A DNA stretch of 64,000 nucleotides, taken from Parvibaculaceae bacterium PLY_AMNH_Bact1. GTDB taxonomy: Bacteria; Pseudomonadota; Alphaproteobacteria; Parvibaculales; Parvibaculaceae. Below, piece after piece: positions 9,687 through 18,178 of this stretch. A program made the position numbers and the translations under genes. The notes below the pieces were generated by a model, which saw only the letters and a program-made list of their open reading frames with translations, was not told the DNA's origin and did no database searches. The DNA lies in assembly GCA_032881465.1 (NCBI GenBank), contig CP126168.1, positions 2,418,001-2,482,000 on the forward strand, in the 5' to 3' direction. The number at the start of each line of letters is the position of its first letter. Position 1 is the stretch's first letter.

Positions 9687-10325
9687 TCAGGCCTGAGCCG
9701 CGTGCTGCTCCAGCAGTTGGGCCCACCCGGTCCGGCCTGTTTCGTAGGAGAAGGCACTTCCAAAAAGCTGGCTCTGCCAGTTCGCCGCCATCCCCACCGC
9801 ATTAAGCACAAATGCGAGCCGGGAGGGGTCCGTGTCGGAGGCGATTTCCTCCTTCTCGATCCCACAGGCAATATTGTCCTCCAGCAGGTCCAGCCACTCC
9901 CGCATCACCGCAGCGATCGCATCGCGCGCGGGCCCCGGTCGCCCATCCATCTCCAGAGAGGCGGACGACAGCACACAGCCACCTTCAAATGTTTTGCTCT
10001 CAAGATAACTCATCCACCCTGCTCCAAGAGCCGACAGCCGCCGCAGGCCGTCTGGCGCTTTCAGAGCTGGCGCGATCACAAGCTCAATCAGAACGTCACG
10101 CGTATGCGCAATGACCGCAACCTGCAGTGCTTCTTTGGACCCGAATGAGGCATGCACGCTGCTCTTTGCGGTTCCCAGCCGAGAGGCTAGATGGGCAATC
10201 GACAGCCCCTCAAGCCCCTCCACGGAGGCAAGCTGAACAGCTTCCGCAAGCACAGCCTCGCGGGTTCGCGCCCCCCGCGCCCGCCGCCCATCAGCTATGC
10301 CAGCCTTTGCCACATCAGAGGTCAT
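9687..10325 (-). CDS. TetR-family transcriptional regulator
   Basis: A 212-residue regulator with an N-terminal TetR helix-turn-helix (about 20-70) containing LSIAHLASRLGTAKSSVHASFGSKEAL; the remaining helices form the ligand-binding and dimer domain. ATG at 10325 is preceded by AAGGAAG. It is transcribed divergently from a dienelactone hydrolase gene, and the 95-bp space between them carries a perfect 12-bp GC-rich palindrome. The likely role is repression of the hydrolase and of itself; the ligand is unknown. Confidence 0.92.
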   Translation of the reverse strand: MTSDVAKAGIADGRRARGARTREAVLAEAVQLASVEGLEGLSIAHLASRLGTAKSSVHASFGSKEALQVAVIAHTRDVLIELVIAPALKAPDGLRRLSALGAGWMSYLESKTFEGGCVLSSASLEMDGRPGPARDAIAAVMREWLDLLEDNIACGIEKEEIASDTDPSRLAFVLNAVGMAANWQSQLFGSAFSYETGRTGWAQLLEQHAAQA

Positions 10326-10373
10326 GTCGAATCTTCCTTGCAGTCCGCTCCCGCCTAAGGTTATAACGGAAAT

Positions 10374-10397
10374 AAATATGGACGATCGTCCGTATAT
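10374..10397. promoter_or_regulatory. TetR operator between the regulator and dienelactone hydrolase genes
   Basis: The core GGACGATCGTCC at 10380-10391 is a perfect 12-bp palindrome flanked by near-symmetrical AT-rich arms (AAATAT to the left, GTATAT to the right). It lies 29 bp before the hydrolase start and 48 bp before the TetR start, as expected of a shared operator. Confidence 0.75.
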
Positions 10398-10420
10398 ATT
10401 TCAAGCAGAAAGAGACAGAT

Positions 10421-11113
10421 ATGCCCAACATCACACTCAAAGGCCCGGACGGCGACTTCTCAGCCTATCTGGCCGTGCCCAAAAGCCAGGCTGGTCCGGG
10501 CATTTTGGCTATTCAGGAAATTTTTGGGGTCAATCAGGACATGCGCGACCATTGCGACGCCTGGGCAGAGCGAGGCTATTTCGCGCTCTGCCCCGACCTC
10601 TATTGGCGTCAGGAGCCGGGCGTTGAGCTCACCGACCAGACAGACGAGGAATGGCAGAAGGCAGCTGCACTTTATTACGCAGTCGACGTCGACAAGGCCG
10701 TGGAAGACCTGCAAACCTCCCTCGCGACCATCCGAGATATGGACGGTTGCACAGGCAAGGTGGGTACCATGGGCTTTTGCCTCGGCGGTCTCCTCACCTA
10801 CCTGATGGCAACCCGCTCCACGTCGGACTGCAATGTCGGCTACTACGGCGTCGGCATTGACGAGAAGCTCGCCGAAGCATCCAACATCTCAAAACCCACC
10901 ATGCTGCACATCGCTGAAGAAGACCGGTTTGTGAATAAGGATGCACAAACGAAGATCAAAGCGGGACTCAAAGACATCCCCCTCGTCACCATCCATTCCT
11001 ATGCCGGTCAGGAACACGCCTTCGCCCGCCACAAGGGCACCCATTATGACGCTGAGGCGGCGAAACTTGCGAACGACAGAACGGTGGAAATGTTTGAGAA
11101 GCATCTGCGGTGA
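10421..11113 (+). CDS. Dienelactone hydrolase family protein
   Basis: A 230-residue alpha/beta hydrolase of the DLH type. The nucleophile is Cys120 in GFCLGG rather than serine; the probable partners are Asp168 in EEDRF and His199 in QEHAFAR, with Glu33 in QEIFG, the residue that activates the cysteine in carboxymethylenebutenolidase. It is cytoplasmic with no signal peptide. The classical reaction opens dienelactones in chloroaromatic or catechol breakdown, but the family is broad and no ring-cleavage genes are adjacent, so the substrate is open. It is probably controlled by the divergent TetR. Confidence 0.9.
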   Translation: MPNITLKGPDGDFSAYLAVPKSQAGPGILAIQEIFGVNQDMRDHCDAWAERGYFALCPDLYWRQEPGVELTDQTDEEWQKAAALYYAVDVDKAVEDLQTSLATIRDMDGCTGKVGTMGFCLGGLLTYLMATRSTSDCNVGYYGVGIDEKLAEASNISKPTMLHIAEEDRFVNKDAQTKIKAGLKDIPLVTIHSYAGQEHAFARHKGTHYDAEAAKLANDRTVEMFEKHLR

Positions 11114-11193
11114 AAGCGAAACGAAGAGCTTGCAGGGCGACAAAACGCCAGGGAGGCGTTTTGGTGGAGCTAGACGAGCAAACTTTGGGCCCG

Positions 11194-11274
11194 ACCAAGA
11201 CCGCGACTACGGGTCGGGCTTATCGCCCGCCCCCGCAAAGGCGTCGAGCGCAGCAAGACTGCCATGAGCAAAAA
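11194..11274 (+). repeat. Three-hairpin intergenic repeat, copy 1 (diverged)
   Basis: This copy has the same box order as the copies near 52.9 and 55.3 kb: CCAAG, a hairpin around a GACT loop, a hairpin with arms CGGGC (11215-11219) and GCCCG (11225-11229), an AGGCG segment, then GCCATGAGC and a run of A. It follows the dienelactone hydrolase gene and ends directly against the CCA end of the tRNA on the other strand. It is the most diverged of the three copies. Confidence 0.65.
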
Positions 11275-11351
11275 TGGTGGGCCCGGCAGGACTCGAACCT
11301 GCGACCAAACCGTTATGAGCGGTTCGCTCTAACCAACTGAGCTACAGGCCC
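11275..11351 (-). tRNA. tRNA with CAU anticodon, probably tRNA-Ile2 (lysidine type)
   Basis: The minus strand folds into a complete 77-nt tRNA with encoded CCA. Acceptor arms are GGGCCTG and CGGGCCC, the D arm contains GCTC/GAGC, the anticodon loop is CTCATAA, the variable segment is TGGTC and the T arm is GCAGG/CCTGC with TTCGAGT. CAU can be elongator Met or the lysidine-modified Ile2 species. C4-G69 and C5-G68 in the acceptor stem and the TTGGTC junction match the Ile2 pattern recognised by TilS, so Ile2 is favoured. The absence of initiator features excludes tRNA-fMet. Confidence 0.93.
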
Positions 11352-11470
11352 TCCGAAAGTGGGTATATCAGAACATCTGCCCTTGCCAAACTGCCGATCT
11401 GCCCCAATTTCGACCTAATCCCCTCCCAGAGTACCCTCGCGCATGAAGGATAGGCTCAGGAGCAAGATCA

Positions 11471-12211
11471 ATGCCTCACTCAACAGCTAAAACACCTGCC
11501 ATCGGGCGGAGCCAATGGCTCGCCATGGGACTTGGAGTCCTCTTGGCGCTCGGACTGTTCGCCGGGAACGCACAGGCTGAGGAAATTCAGCGCACCATCA
11601 CAATCACCGGCCAGGGGCAAGTGTCCGTAAAGCCTGACATCGCTATTGTGGAATCAGGCGTTGTGACCCAGGCGAAAACCGCTGCAGAAGCACTAACCGC
11701 CAATACACAGGCCATGCAGGCCGTGTTCGCAACCCTTAAAGAAGTGGGGATTGAGGATAAGGACATGCGTACGTCCCAATTCTCCGTCAATGCCATCCAT
11801 ACGCGGCCCGAGCGCGGCGAAGCCCGGCGCATCACCGGGTATCAGGTATCCAACCTTGTCTCCGTCACCATCCGCGATTTGGATCGGGTCGGCGAAGTGC
11901 TGGATCGGGTCGTCTCCAACGGCTCAAACGAGCTACGCGGCATCCGATTCCAGGTTGAAAACCCCGGCCCCCTGATGGACGGTGCTCGTGAAGACGCGGT
12001 CAAAGATGCTCTGCGCAAAGCCAAAATTTATGTAGCAGCTGCAGGCGTGGCGCTTGGCCCCGTGCTCACCATTAACGAACATGGCGGCGGCGGACGTCCG
12101 CAGCCCATGTTCGCCCGCTCAATGGCCATGGAAGCAGCCGCCGACGTGCCGATCGCAGCCGGCGAGCAGACGCTCTCAACCAGCGTGACACTCGTCATCG
12201 GTCTTGAATGA
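11471..12211 (+). CDS. SIMPL-domain (DUF541) periplasmic protein
   Basis: The 246-residue secreted protein has a signal peptide (hydrophobic 17-32, AQA cleavage near residue 36). The mature part is a SIMPL/DUF541 domain: it opens with ITITGQGQVSVKPD and contains ISVTIRDLD-like and RALRGI-like segments of the family, ending in TSVTLVIGL. Family members assemble into periplasmic channel-like oligomers or act in the envelope, with no settled biochemical role. The gene stands alone and is followed by an intrinsic terminator that overlaps the 3' end of the convergent panD. Confidence 0.9.
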   Translation: MPHSTAKTPAIGRSQWLAMGLGVLLALGLFAGNAQAEEIQRTITITGQGQVSVKPDIAIVESGVVTQAKTAAEALTANTQAMQAVFATLKEVGIEDKDMRTSQFSVNAIHTRPERGEARRITGYQVSNLVSVTIRDLDRVGEVLDRVVSNGSNELRGIRFQVENPGPLMDGAREDAVKDALRKAKIYVAAAGVALGPVLTINEHGGGGRPQPMFARSMAMEAAADVPIAAGEQTLSTSVTLVIGLE

Positions 12212-12289
12212 GGCACGCGGAAACAAGAAGCGTTTCCAAGAAAAGTGCTATGCGGTTTTCTGTCCGGAAACGCGACTACTAAAGAGAAC

Positions 12290-12673
12290 TTAAGCGGCCC
12301 TCGAGTGGCCGCTTTTGTTTGTGGTGGACGCAACGCTGTTATCGTCGTTCATCTGCAGCACAGTGGGCTCAAACTTTTCAGCTTCTGCTGCATCCATCTG
12401 TCCAAACGCACAGATAATCACAAGGTCCCCTGGTTCCGCCCGACGCGCCGCCGCCCCATTAATGCCAATGGTACGCGAGCCGCTGGGTGCTTCGATCGCG
12501 TAGGTCGTGAACCGCTCGCCATTATTGATGTTGAGCACATCCACCTGCTCATGCGGCAGGATACCGGACTGGTCCAGCAGATCGCGATCAATGGAGATGG
12601 AGCCCTCATAATGCAAATCCGTCATCGTGACGGCTGCCCGGTGGATCTTGGCCTTCAACATGGTGAGGTTCAT
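12290..12673 (-). CDS. panD: Aspartate 1-decarboxylase (pro-enzyme)
   Basis: PanD makes beta-alanine for pantothenate and CoA. The chain is cleaved autocatalytically between Gly24 and Ser25 in YEGSISID, leaving a pyruvoyl group on Ser25. The downstream motifs [10 protein letters not shown] and [13 protein letters not shown] are typical. ATG at 12673 is chosen ([13 protein letters not shown]) because GGAG stands 8 bp upstream; the internal ATG at 12661 has no ribosome-binding site. The last ten or so codons are encoded inside the hairpin that terminates the convergent SIMPL gene, giving a slightly long C-terminus. Confidence 0.94.
   Translation of the reverse strand: MNLTMLKAKIHRAAVTMTDLHYEGSISIDRDLLDQSGILPHEQVDVLNINNGERFTTYAIEAPSGSRTIGINGAAARRAEPGDLVIICAFGQMDAAEAEKFEPTVLQMNDDNSVASTTNKSGHSRAA
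12292..12320 (+). terminator. Intrinsic terminator after the SIMPL gene
   Basis: Arms AAGCGGCC (12292-12299) and GGCCGCTT (12307-12314) form a perfect 8-bp stem with a 7-nt loop, followed by TTGTTTG. It lies within the final codons of the convergent panD gene, so the same bases serve as panD coding sequence and as a terminator. Confidence 0.75.
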
Positions 12674-12758
12674 CTGCTTACTCCAGATTAGACAAGGGGA
12701 AGCGCTTCCCATCGGCCCCGCTTAAGAAGGCCCGGGTCGGTTTCGCCCAACAGGGGGA

Positions 12759-14747
12759 TTAATTGTCCAGGAAGCTCCGCAGTTTCCGCGAGCGGCTTGG
12801 ATGCTTGAGCTTCCGAAGCGCTTTCGCTTCAATCTGACGGATACGCTCACGGGTCACAGAGAACTGCTGCCCCACTTCTTCAAGCGTGTGGTCCGTGTTC
12901 ATGCCGATGCCAAAGCGCATCCGCAGAACCCGCTCTTCACGCGGTGTGAGAGAGGCCAGAACACGGGTCGTTGTTTCCCGAAGATTGGACTGGATCGCCG
13001 CATCAATCGGCAGGATCGCATTTTTATCTTCGATGAAATCGCCCAGATGGCTGTCTTCTTCATCACCAATCGGCGTTTCAAGAGAGATCGGCTCTTTAGC
13101 GATCTTCAGAACCTTGCGCACTTTCTCAAGCGGCATGCCGAGCTTCACAGACAGTTCTTCTGGTGTGGGCTCGCGACCAATCTCATGCAGCATCTGACGT
13201 GATGTCCGCACCAGCTTGTTGATCGTTTCGATCATATGCACCGGAATACGGATCGTCCGCGCTTGGTCCGCAATGGACCGCGTGATCGCTTGACGGATCC
13301 ACCACGTCGCATAGGTCGAGAACTTGTAACCCCGGCGGTATTCAAACTTATCAACCGCTTTCATGAGGCCAATATTGCCTTCCTGGATCAAATCGAGGAA
13401 CTGCAAGCCGCGGTTTGTGTACTTCTTCGCAATGGAAATAACGAGGCGCAGGTTCGCCTCAACCATTTCCTTTTTCGCGATACGGGCTTCGCGTTCACCC
13501 TTCTGCACCGTATGCACGATGCGACGATATTCAGAAATATCGAGACCGGTTTCCTGAGCAAGCTCCTGGATCTCGTCCCGGATGCTCTTAATCGTGTCTT
13601 TGTCATTCTTGGTGAAGTCAGCCCAGCCTTTGCCTTTCAGGCGACCGACACGGCGCACCCAGTTCGGATCAAGCTCGTTTTGATAATATTGCTGCAGGAA
13701 GTCTTCCCGCGAAACACCATGCGCTTCAGAAGCGCGCATCAAACGGCCTTCAAGCCCCATCAGGCGCTTGTTGATCTGATAGAGCTGATCCACCAGACTG
13801 TCGATACGGTTATTGTTGAGCGCCAGGCTTTTGACTTCCTGGATCACATCTTCTTTGAGCTTCTTGTAACGACGCTCCTGCGACGTGGAGAGCTCTTCAG
13901 TCTGAAGTGCCAGTTCGTGCTTCTGGTCCTGCAGGCGACGCAGCTTCTTATAGTCGCTGGCAACCGCATCAAAGATTTCGAGAACTTTTGGCTTAAGCTC
14001 AGCCTCCATTGCGGCGAGCGAGAGATTGTTCTCTGCCTCTTCGTCTTCTTCCTCTTCCGGCTCTTCTTCGATGACCTTGCCTTCAGCCTTCGCGCGTTCC
14101 TTGTCGAGCGCTGCCTGGCTCTTATCGACCTTCTTCGCATCCGGGCCAGCATAGGTGGCATCCAGATCGATAATGTCGCGCAGCAGAATGTTTCCTTCAT
14201 TCAACTCGTCGCGCCAGATGATGATCGCCTGGAAGCTCAGAGGGCTTTCGCAAAGGCCCGCAATCATGGTCTCGCGTCCAGCTTCAATACGCTTTGCGAT
14301 GGCGATTTCGCCCTCTCGCGACAGAAGCTCAACAGATCCCATTTCCCGCAGATACATGCGGACTGGATCATCGGTGCGCTCAAGCGTTGTCGTGGAAGAT
14401 GATGCCGCTTTCGTCACCGCACCAGGTGCAGGTCCCGTTTCGGCAACAGCAGTGCCTTCTGCAGCACCTTCTTCTTTACTGCCGTCTTTGTCGTCGGTCT
14501 CGGCTTCTTCATTCTCGATAACTGTGATGCCCATTTCAGAGAGCATCGACATCGTGTCTTCGATTTGTTCAGAGCTGAACTCTTCAGAGGGCAGGACTTT
14601 GTTCAATTCATCGTAGGTAACAAAGCCACGGGCTTTTGCTGCCTTGATGAGTTTCTTCACACCCGCATCAGACATGTCGAGCAACGGACCGTCCCGCTCT
14701 TCGCCTGTCGTTTCTGCTGGTTCTGCTTCTGCCGTCTTCGTCGCCAT
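12759..14747 (-). CDS. rpoD: RNA polymerase primary sigma factor (sigma-70)
   Basis: The 662-residue protein has all primary-sigma regions. Region 1.1 is at the N-terminus; region 1.2 has [11 protein letters not shown]; a long acidic non-conserved region follows. Region 2 contains [22 protein letters not shown] and [10 protein letters not shown] for core binding and -10 recognition, region 3 follows, and region 4.2 ends in [20 protein letters not shown] with a short [12 protein letters not shown] tail. It is the housekeeping sigma factor. It lies downstream of dnaG in the same orientation after a 184-bp space with its own inverted repeat, so both read-through and a private promoter are possible. 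Confidence 0.98.
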   Translation of the reverse strand: MATKTAEAEPAETTGEERDGPLLDMSDAGVKKLIKAAKARGFVTYDELNKVLPSEEFSSEQIEDTMSMLSEMGITVIENEEAETDDKDGSKEEGAAEGTAVAETGPAPGAVTKAASSSTTTLERTDDPVRMYLREMGSVELLSREGEIAIAKRIEAGRETMIAGLCESPLSFQAIIIWRDELNEGNILLRDIIDLDATYAGPDAKKVDKSQAALDKERAKAEGKVIEEEPEEEEDEEAENNLSLAAMEAELKPKVLEIFDAVASDYKKLRRLQDQKHELALQTEELSTSQERRYKKLKEDVIQEVKSLALNNNRIDSLVDQLYQINKRLMGLEGRLMRASEAHGVSREDFLQQYYQNELDPNWVRRVGRLKGKGWADFTKNDKDTIKSIRDEIQELAQETGLDISEYRRIVHTVQKGEREARIAKKEMVEANLRLVISIAKKYTNRGLQFLDLIQEGNIGLMKAVDKFEYRRGYKFSTYATWWIRQAITRSIADQARTIRIPVHMIETINKLVRTSRQMLHEIGREPTPEELSVKLGMPLEKVRKVLKIAKEPISLETPIGDEEDSHLGDFIEDKNAILPIDAAIQSNLRETTTRVLASLTPREERVLRMRFGIGMNTDHTLEEVGQQFSVTRERIRQIEAKALRKLKHPSRSRKLRSFLDN

Positions 14748-14786
14748 TCAAAAACTCTCCGCCTGACCACCAAATTGATTTAAAGG

Positions 14787-14801
14787 GTCTCAATGTGAGA
14801 C
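14787..14801. repeat. Short perfect inverted repeat in the rpoD leader
   Basis: GTCTCA (14787-14792) and TGAGAC (14796-14801) flank a 3-bp centre in the dnaG-rpoD intergenic space, 40 bp upstream of the rpoD start. There is no T-run behind it on the minus strand, so it is not a standard terminator. It could be an operator or a leader hairpin. Confidence 0.4.
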
Positions 14802-14931
14802 AAAAAAACCGCCACATCCCCTAATGCGCGGGTTCCTCAGTCTCTTGATGCAAACGCCGCACCGGCTTGCCTGCCTAAAGTGTCGCGTCCCTTTTTATCT
14901 TCAATCGATGGTCGGTTAGTTTCCTTGCCAA

Positions 14932-16818
14932 TCACAATTTCGAAAGCCCGCTCAATTCAGCTTTTAGTGCTGTCAGTCGCGCGAAGTTTTCGTCCGTCAA
15001 TTCTTCCGCCAACGCTCGTTCCGCTGCCTTGAGTTCCATCTGCAAATCCGCTGCCCGTTGATGCCATTGAAGCAAGTGAAGCCACGCTTCTTCTGCTTCC
15101 TGTTCGTTGGCGTCGGCCCATGCAAATGTCTCGCTCTTCAGCGCCGTCCCGCTCTCGAGACGGCGAGCGCTGTCCGATAATCCCCTCTTGTCCAAGTGGC
15201 CCCTCAGTGCTTCCCTGTCAAGGGGCGCATGGACGGCGGCTATATCTATGATTTCATTGCGTATTTTGTCAAGCATCCGGTCTTTTATTTCGACCGCCGC
15301 CAGGTCTTCGCAATAGCTCTCCAAAAGCACCGGATGATTAAGCAATGTGAGGATTAACAACTGCTCGCGGCGCCCTGCCCCCAGGTCACCGCCGCGCGCG
15401 AGTGAGCTCTGCTTCAATTGCGGTGTAGACGGCTGACGAAAGGGTGCGCCTCCCTTGGTATTCCCCCCAGAATTCCACGCCCTTTTTGGCTGATAACCAC
15501 CATTTTGACGTTCATTTCGCCAGTTTGACCGCCCGCCTGTCGCTTGGTGGGGCCGCAGGAACTTGTTGAGCCGCTCGCCGAGTGCATCCCGGTAGAAATC
15601 CTGAACCGTCGGGTCGGCGATTTCGCGAATAACCGCAGAAATCTTGGACTTTAGCTGCGCTTTTCGCTCCGGCGTGTCCCAGGTCCCCGCCTCTACCTCC
15701 TTGTCCCAGACAATCTCAGACAGGGGTCGGGCTGCTGTGAGAACCTCCTCCATGGCTTCAACACCACCGGATTTCACCAGATCATCCGGGTCCTGCCCCT
15801 CAGGCAGGAGCGCAAATCGCAGGGAATGCCCTGGTTTGAGGAGCGGAAGAACCCGCTCAACGGCCCGGTAGGCCGCGCGGAGACCCGCTTTATCCCCATC
15901 AAAACAGAGGATCGGTTCCGGCGCCAACCGCCAGAGAAGCCCGATCTGTTCCTCGGTGAGCGCTGTACCCAAAGGCGCCACAGCATTGTTAATCCCCGCC
16001 TGCCCCAGCGCCACCACATCCATATAGCCCTCAACGGTAACAACGGACCCCTGGTCATAGGAGGGTTTTCGGGCCCGGGCGAGATTGTAGAGAAGCCGCC
16101 CTTTGTGAAAGAGAGGCGTCTCCGGCGAATTCATATATTTCGCCTTGGCATTAGGGTCGAGCGCCCGGCCGCCAAACGCGATCACACGGCCCCGCGCATC
16201 CTCAATCGGGAACATGACCCGATTGCGAAATCGGTCATAAGGTTCGCGAATATCCTCCCCCGATATCAGCAATCCCCCTTCCACCATCTGCGGAATTTTA
16301 AAGCCCCGGCCCATCATGTAGGACTTGAGGCCTGAACGATCATCCGGCGCAAAACCAATGCCGAAATTTTCGATTGTCGCGTCCGACAGGCCGCGCCGCG
16401 CGAGATAGGCCCGTGCTTCCGCGCCTTTGCCGCGATTGAGGCTCTCGCGGAAATAGTCCTGCGCTGCTGACATCACATCAATAAGGCCGGTACGCTTTTG
16501 CTCGCGCTCTGCTTCTTGCGGGTCCCGGCGCGGCATCTCCATGCCCGCTTCACTTGCCAGCCGTTCCACCGCTTCCAGGAAGGACAGGTTCTCCGTCTTC
16601 TCCAGAAACTTGATCGCGTCCCCATGCTCGCCGGTCGAGAAGCAGTGATAGAACTGCTTGTCATCGTTCACTGTGAAGCTCGGCGTCTTTTCATTATTGA
16701 AGGGCGACAGACCCACAAACTCCCGCCCCCGCCGGGTGAGTTTCACTTTCCGGCCGACCACATCCGACACGCGGGTGCGGTTTTTCAGCTCTTCCAGGAA
16801 AGATTTCGGAAAACTCAT
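14932..16818 (-). CDS. dnaG: DNA primase DnaG with degenerate zinc site
   Basis: The 628-residue protein has the DnaG order: N-terminal zinc-ribbon-like domain (1-100), RNA polymerase core (about 110-420) with a TOPRIM segment (VVTVEGYMDVVALGQAG, then CFDGDKAGLRAA), and a C-terminal helicase-interaction domain. In the zinc domain the motif EKTPSFTVNDDKQFYHCF is conserved, but the ligands aligned with E. coli C40, H43, C61 and C64 are S38, N41, C59 and T62, so only one of four remains. This seems to be a lineage trait of some alphaproteobacteria. It primes Okazaki fragments with DnaB and is followed by rpoD. Confidence 0.96.
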   Translation of the reverse strand: MSFPKSFLEELKNRTRVSDVVGRKVKLTRRGREFVGLSPFNNEKTPSFTVNDDKQFYHCFSTGEHGDAIKFLEKTENLSFLEAVERLASEAGMEMPRRDPQEAEREQKRTGLIDVMSAAQDYFRESLNRGKGAEARAYLARRGLSDATIENFGIGFAPDDRSGLKSYMMGRGFKIPQMVEGGLLISGEDIREPYDRFRNRVMFPIEDARGRVIAFGGRALDPNAKAKYMNSPETPLFHKGRLLYNLARARKPSYDQGSVVTVEGYMDVVALGQAGINNAVAPLGTALTEEQIGLLWRLAPEPILCFDGDKAGLRAAYRAVERVLPLLKPGHSLRFALLPEGQDPDDLVKSGGVEAMEEVLTAARPLSEIVWDKEVEAGTWDTPERKAQLKSKISAVIREIADPTVQDFYRDALGERLNKFLRPHQATGGRSNWRNERQNGGYQPKRAWNSGGNTKGGAPFRQPSTPQLKQSSLARGGDLGAGRREQLLILTLLNHPVLLESYCEDLAAVEIKDRMLDKIRNEIIDIAAVHAPLDREALRGHLDKRGLSDSARRLESGTALKSETFAWADANEQEAEEAWLHLLQWHQRAADLQMELKAAERALAEELTDENFARLTALKAELSGLSKL

Positions 16819-17024
16819 CAGGGCTCCAAAGGACGCACAAATTCAGGTGAAACAGCTTATCCCATCACCACCGCCCCCGCATCCAGCAGAATTACCAGCA
16901 AACAGGCCATTTTGACCAAGCGCAATGCTCTTTGGCTCAAATCCGGTATTCTGACTATTCAAACCGCCTGCGGATGACAAGGACAGTCATACTGGGGCGG
17001 TCATACTGCAAGGAAGGAAGCCTC

Positions 17025-17417
17025 ATGAGCCCTCTCGCCCTTGTTCTCGTTGTGATAGGCCTGCTGATCGCTGCGAGCCGCGCGCCCCTCATCGTTGCGC
17101 CCGAAGGCACCCGGTCACTTTATTTGAAACTAATGGAAACCGACGGACGCATGCGCGGCCTCGCTGTCCTCATCATTCTTCTCGGCGGGGTCATGATCTG
17201 GGCATCAGCCCCTGAATCAACAGCTGTGGCAAATATTGTGTACTGGCTTGGGCTTCTCATGCTCGCCATCGCCACTTTCTTTATCCTATTGCCCGGCCAA
17301 GCGAGGCGTCTCGCCACGACAACATGGGGCAGCTTCAGCACCGGCGTGCTTCGAGGATTAGGATTGATAGCGTTGATCTTCGGTCTGCTGGTCGCAGCCT
17401 ACGGTCTAAACCTCTAG
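17025..17417 (+). CDS. Small four-helix membrane protein, unknown
   Basis: The protein is 130 residues with about four hydrophobic segments (residues 1-14, 46-62, 72-90 and 108-126) and only short loops. ATG at 17025 is chosen because AAGGAAGG lies just upstream; an earlier in-frame start gives a non-hydrophobic extension and is unlikely. I recognise no family. It begins the block of accessory genes between dnaG and yqeY, and its last 12 bp overlap the convergent TetR gene. Confidence 0.65.
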   Translation: MSPLALVLVVIGLLIAASRAPLIVAPEGTRSLYLKLMETDGRMRGLAVLIILLGGVMIWASAPESTAVANIVYWLGLLMLAIATFFILLPGQARRLATTTWGSFSTGVLRGLGLIALIFGLLVAAYGLNL

Positions 17418-18068
17418 GTCCGTCAACTTCTTCAGCAGCACCGGCCGAAAAGCTTCAGTCGCATCGGACAGGAAATAGAGATAGACGCCCAAAAGCCCAT
17501 CATGACGGAACCTCTCAAGGCTGATTTGGCCATAGGTCCAGGCACTTGAGGCAACACGGTAGTTGGCGAATATCTGCTCACCAAGAACCCTTGCCGCGAC
17601 ATCTCCTCGCAGCAATCCCTGCTCCTGCGCAAGACGTGCCGCATTCTCCTGCATGGAGGCGGAGCGGGATCCCAGCTGTTTCCACTCGCCCGACCCCTCC
17701 CCTGTCCGCCGCAAATGATCCGCAGCGATCTGGGCAGAACGAAAATATTCTCTGTTCTCCCCGATCATCCGGGTCGCCTCAACGACAACAGCTTCAGCTT
17801 TGTCTAGCGGATGGTCCTCATCAATCTTGGTGAGTTCCTGCTCGATCATGCCAACCCAATCGGCAAACAGCTCGTTCAGGATTTTCTCTTTCCCGCCAAT
17901 GAGATTGTAAATCGTCGGCACTGTCACATCTGCCGCTGCCGCCAGTTTGCGCAGGCTCAACCCCTCAAAACCCTGCTCGCCAATAAGCCGCCGGGCCTCG
18001 GCAATAATCCGGGTCCGGCGATCAGACTTTTGCGGAGATCGAGGCTTTTCAAATGCAATGACGGTCAC
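17406..18068 (-). CDS. TetR-family transcriptional regulator, divergent from a Rieske oxygenase
   Basis: A TetR regulator of about 220 residues. The HTH covers roughly residues 20-65, with LSLRKLAAAADVTVPTIYNLIGGKEKILNELF. The start is taken as GTG at 18068, because AGGAG lies 5-6 bp upstream; GTG at 18074 would sit inside that ribosome-binding site. It is divergent from a Rieske-type oxygenase gene, and the intergenic space contains two copies of a TTTAACACTGT element, one of them a perfect palindrome. It probably represses the oxygenase; the inducer is unknown. Confidence 0.9.
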   Translation of the reverse strand: MTVIAFEKPRSPQKSDRRTRIIAEARRLIGEQGFEGLSLRKLAAAADVTVPTIYNLIGGKEKILNELFADWVGMIEQELTKIDEDHPLDKAEAVVVEATRMIGENREYFRSAQIAADHLRRTGEGSGEWKQLGSRSASMQENAARLAQEQGLLRGDVAARVLGEQIFANYRVASSAWTYGQISLERFRHDGLLGVYLYFLSDATEAFRPVLLKKLTDLEV

Positions 18069-18107
18069 GGGCACTCCTACGATTCAGGGTTCTCACCCGT
18101 TTTGTAT

Positions 18108-18156
18108 TTTAACACTGTACAAATTCAAAACACCACCCTACTTTAACACTGTTAAA
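18108..18156. promoter_or_regulatory. Paired TetR operator between regulator and Rieske oxygenase
   Basis: TTTAACACTGT occurs at 18108-18118 and again at 18142-18152, 34 bp apart. The second copy extends to the perfect palindrome TTTAACA-C-TGTTAAA (18142-18156); the first is a degenerate version. The 34-bp repeat distance is about three helical turns, which would allow two dimers on one face of the DNA. Confidence 0.7.
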
Positions 18157-18178
18157 AAAATTGGTCGGAGAAACAATC

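Noticed and set aside
11110-11340. Open frame over the tRNA and repeat
   Set aside because: Its C-terminal part is simply a translated tRNA sequence; the tRNA fold explains the conservation.
13236-14402. Long open frame (388 codons) on the plus strand
   Set aside because: It lies entirely antisense to rpoD, which is certain by domain content; the frame is a codon-bias shadow with no homology or ribosome-binding site.
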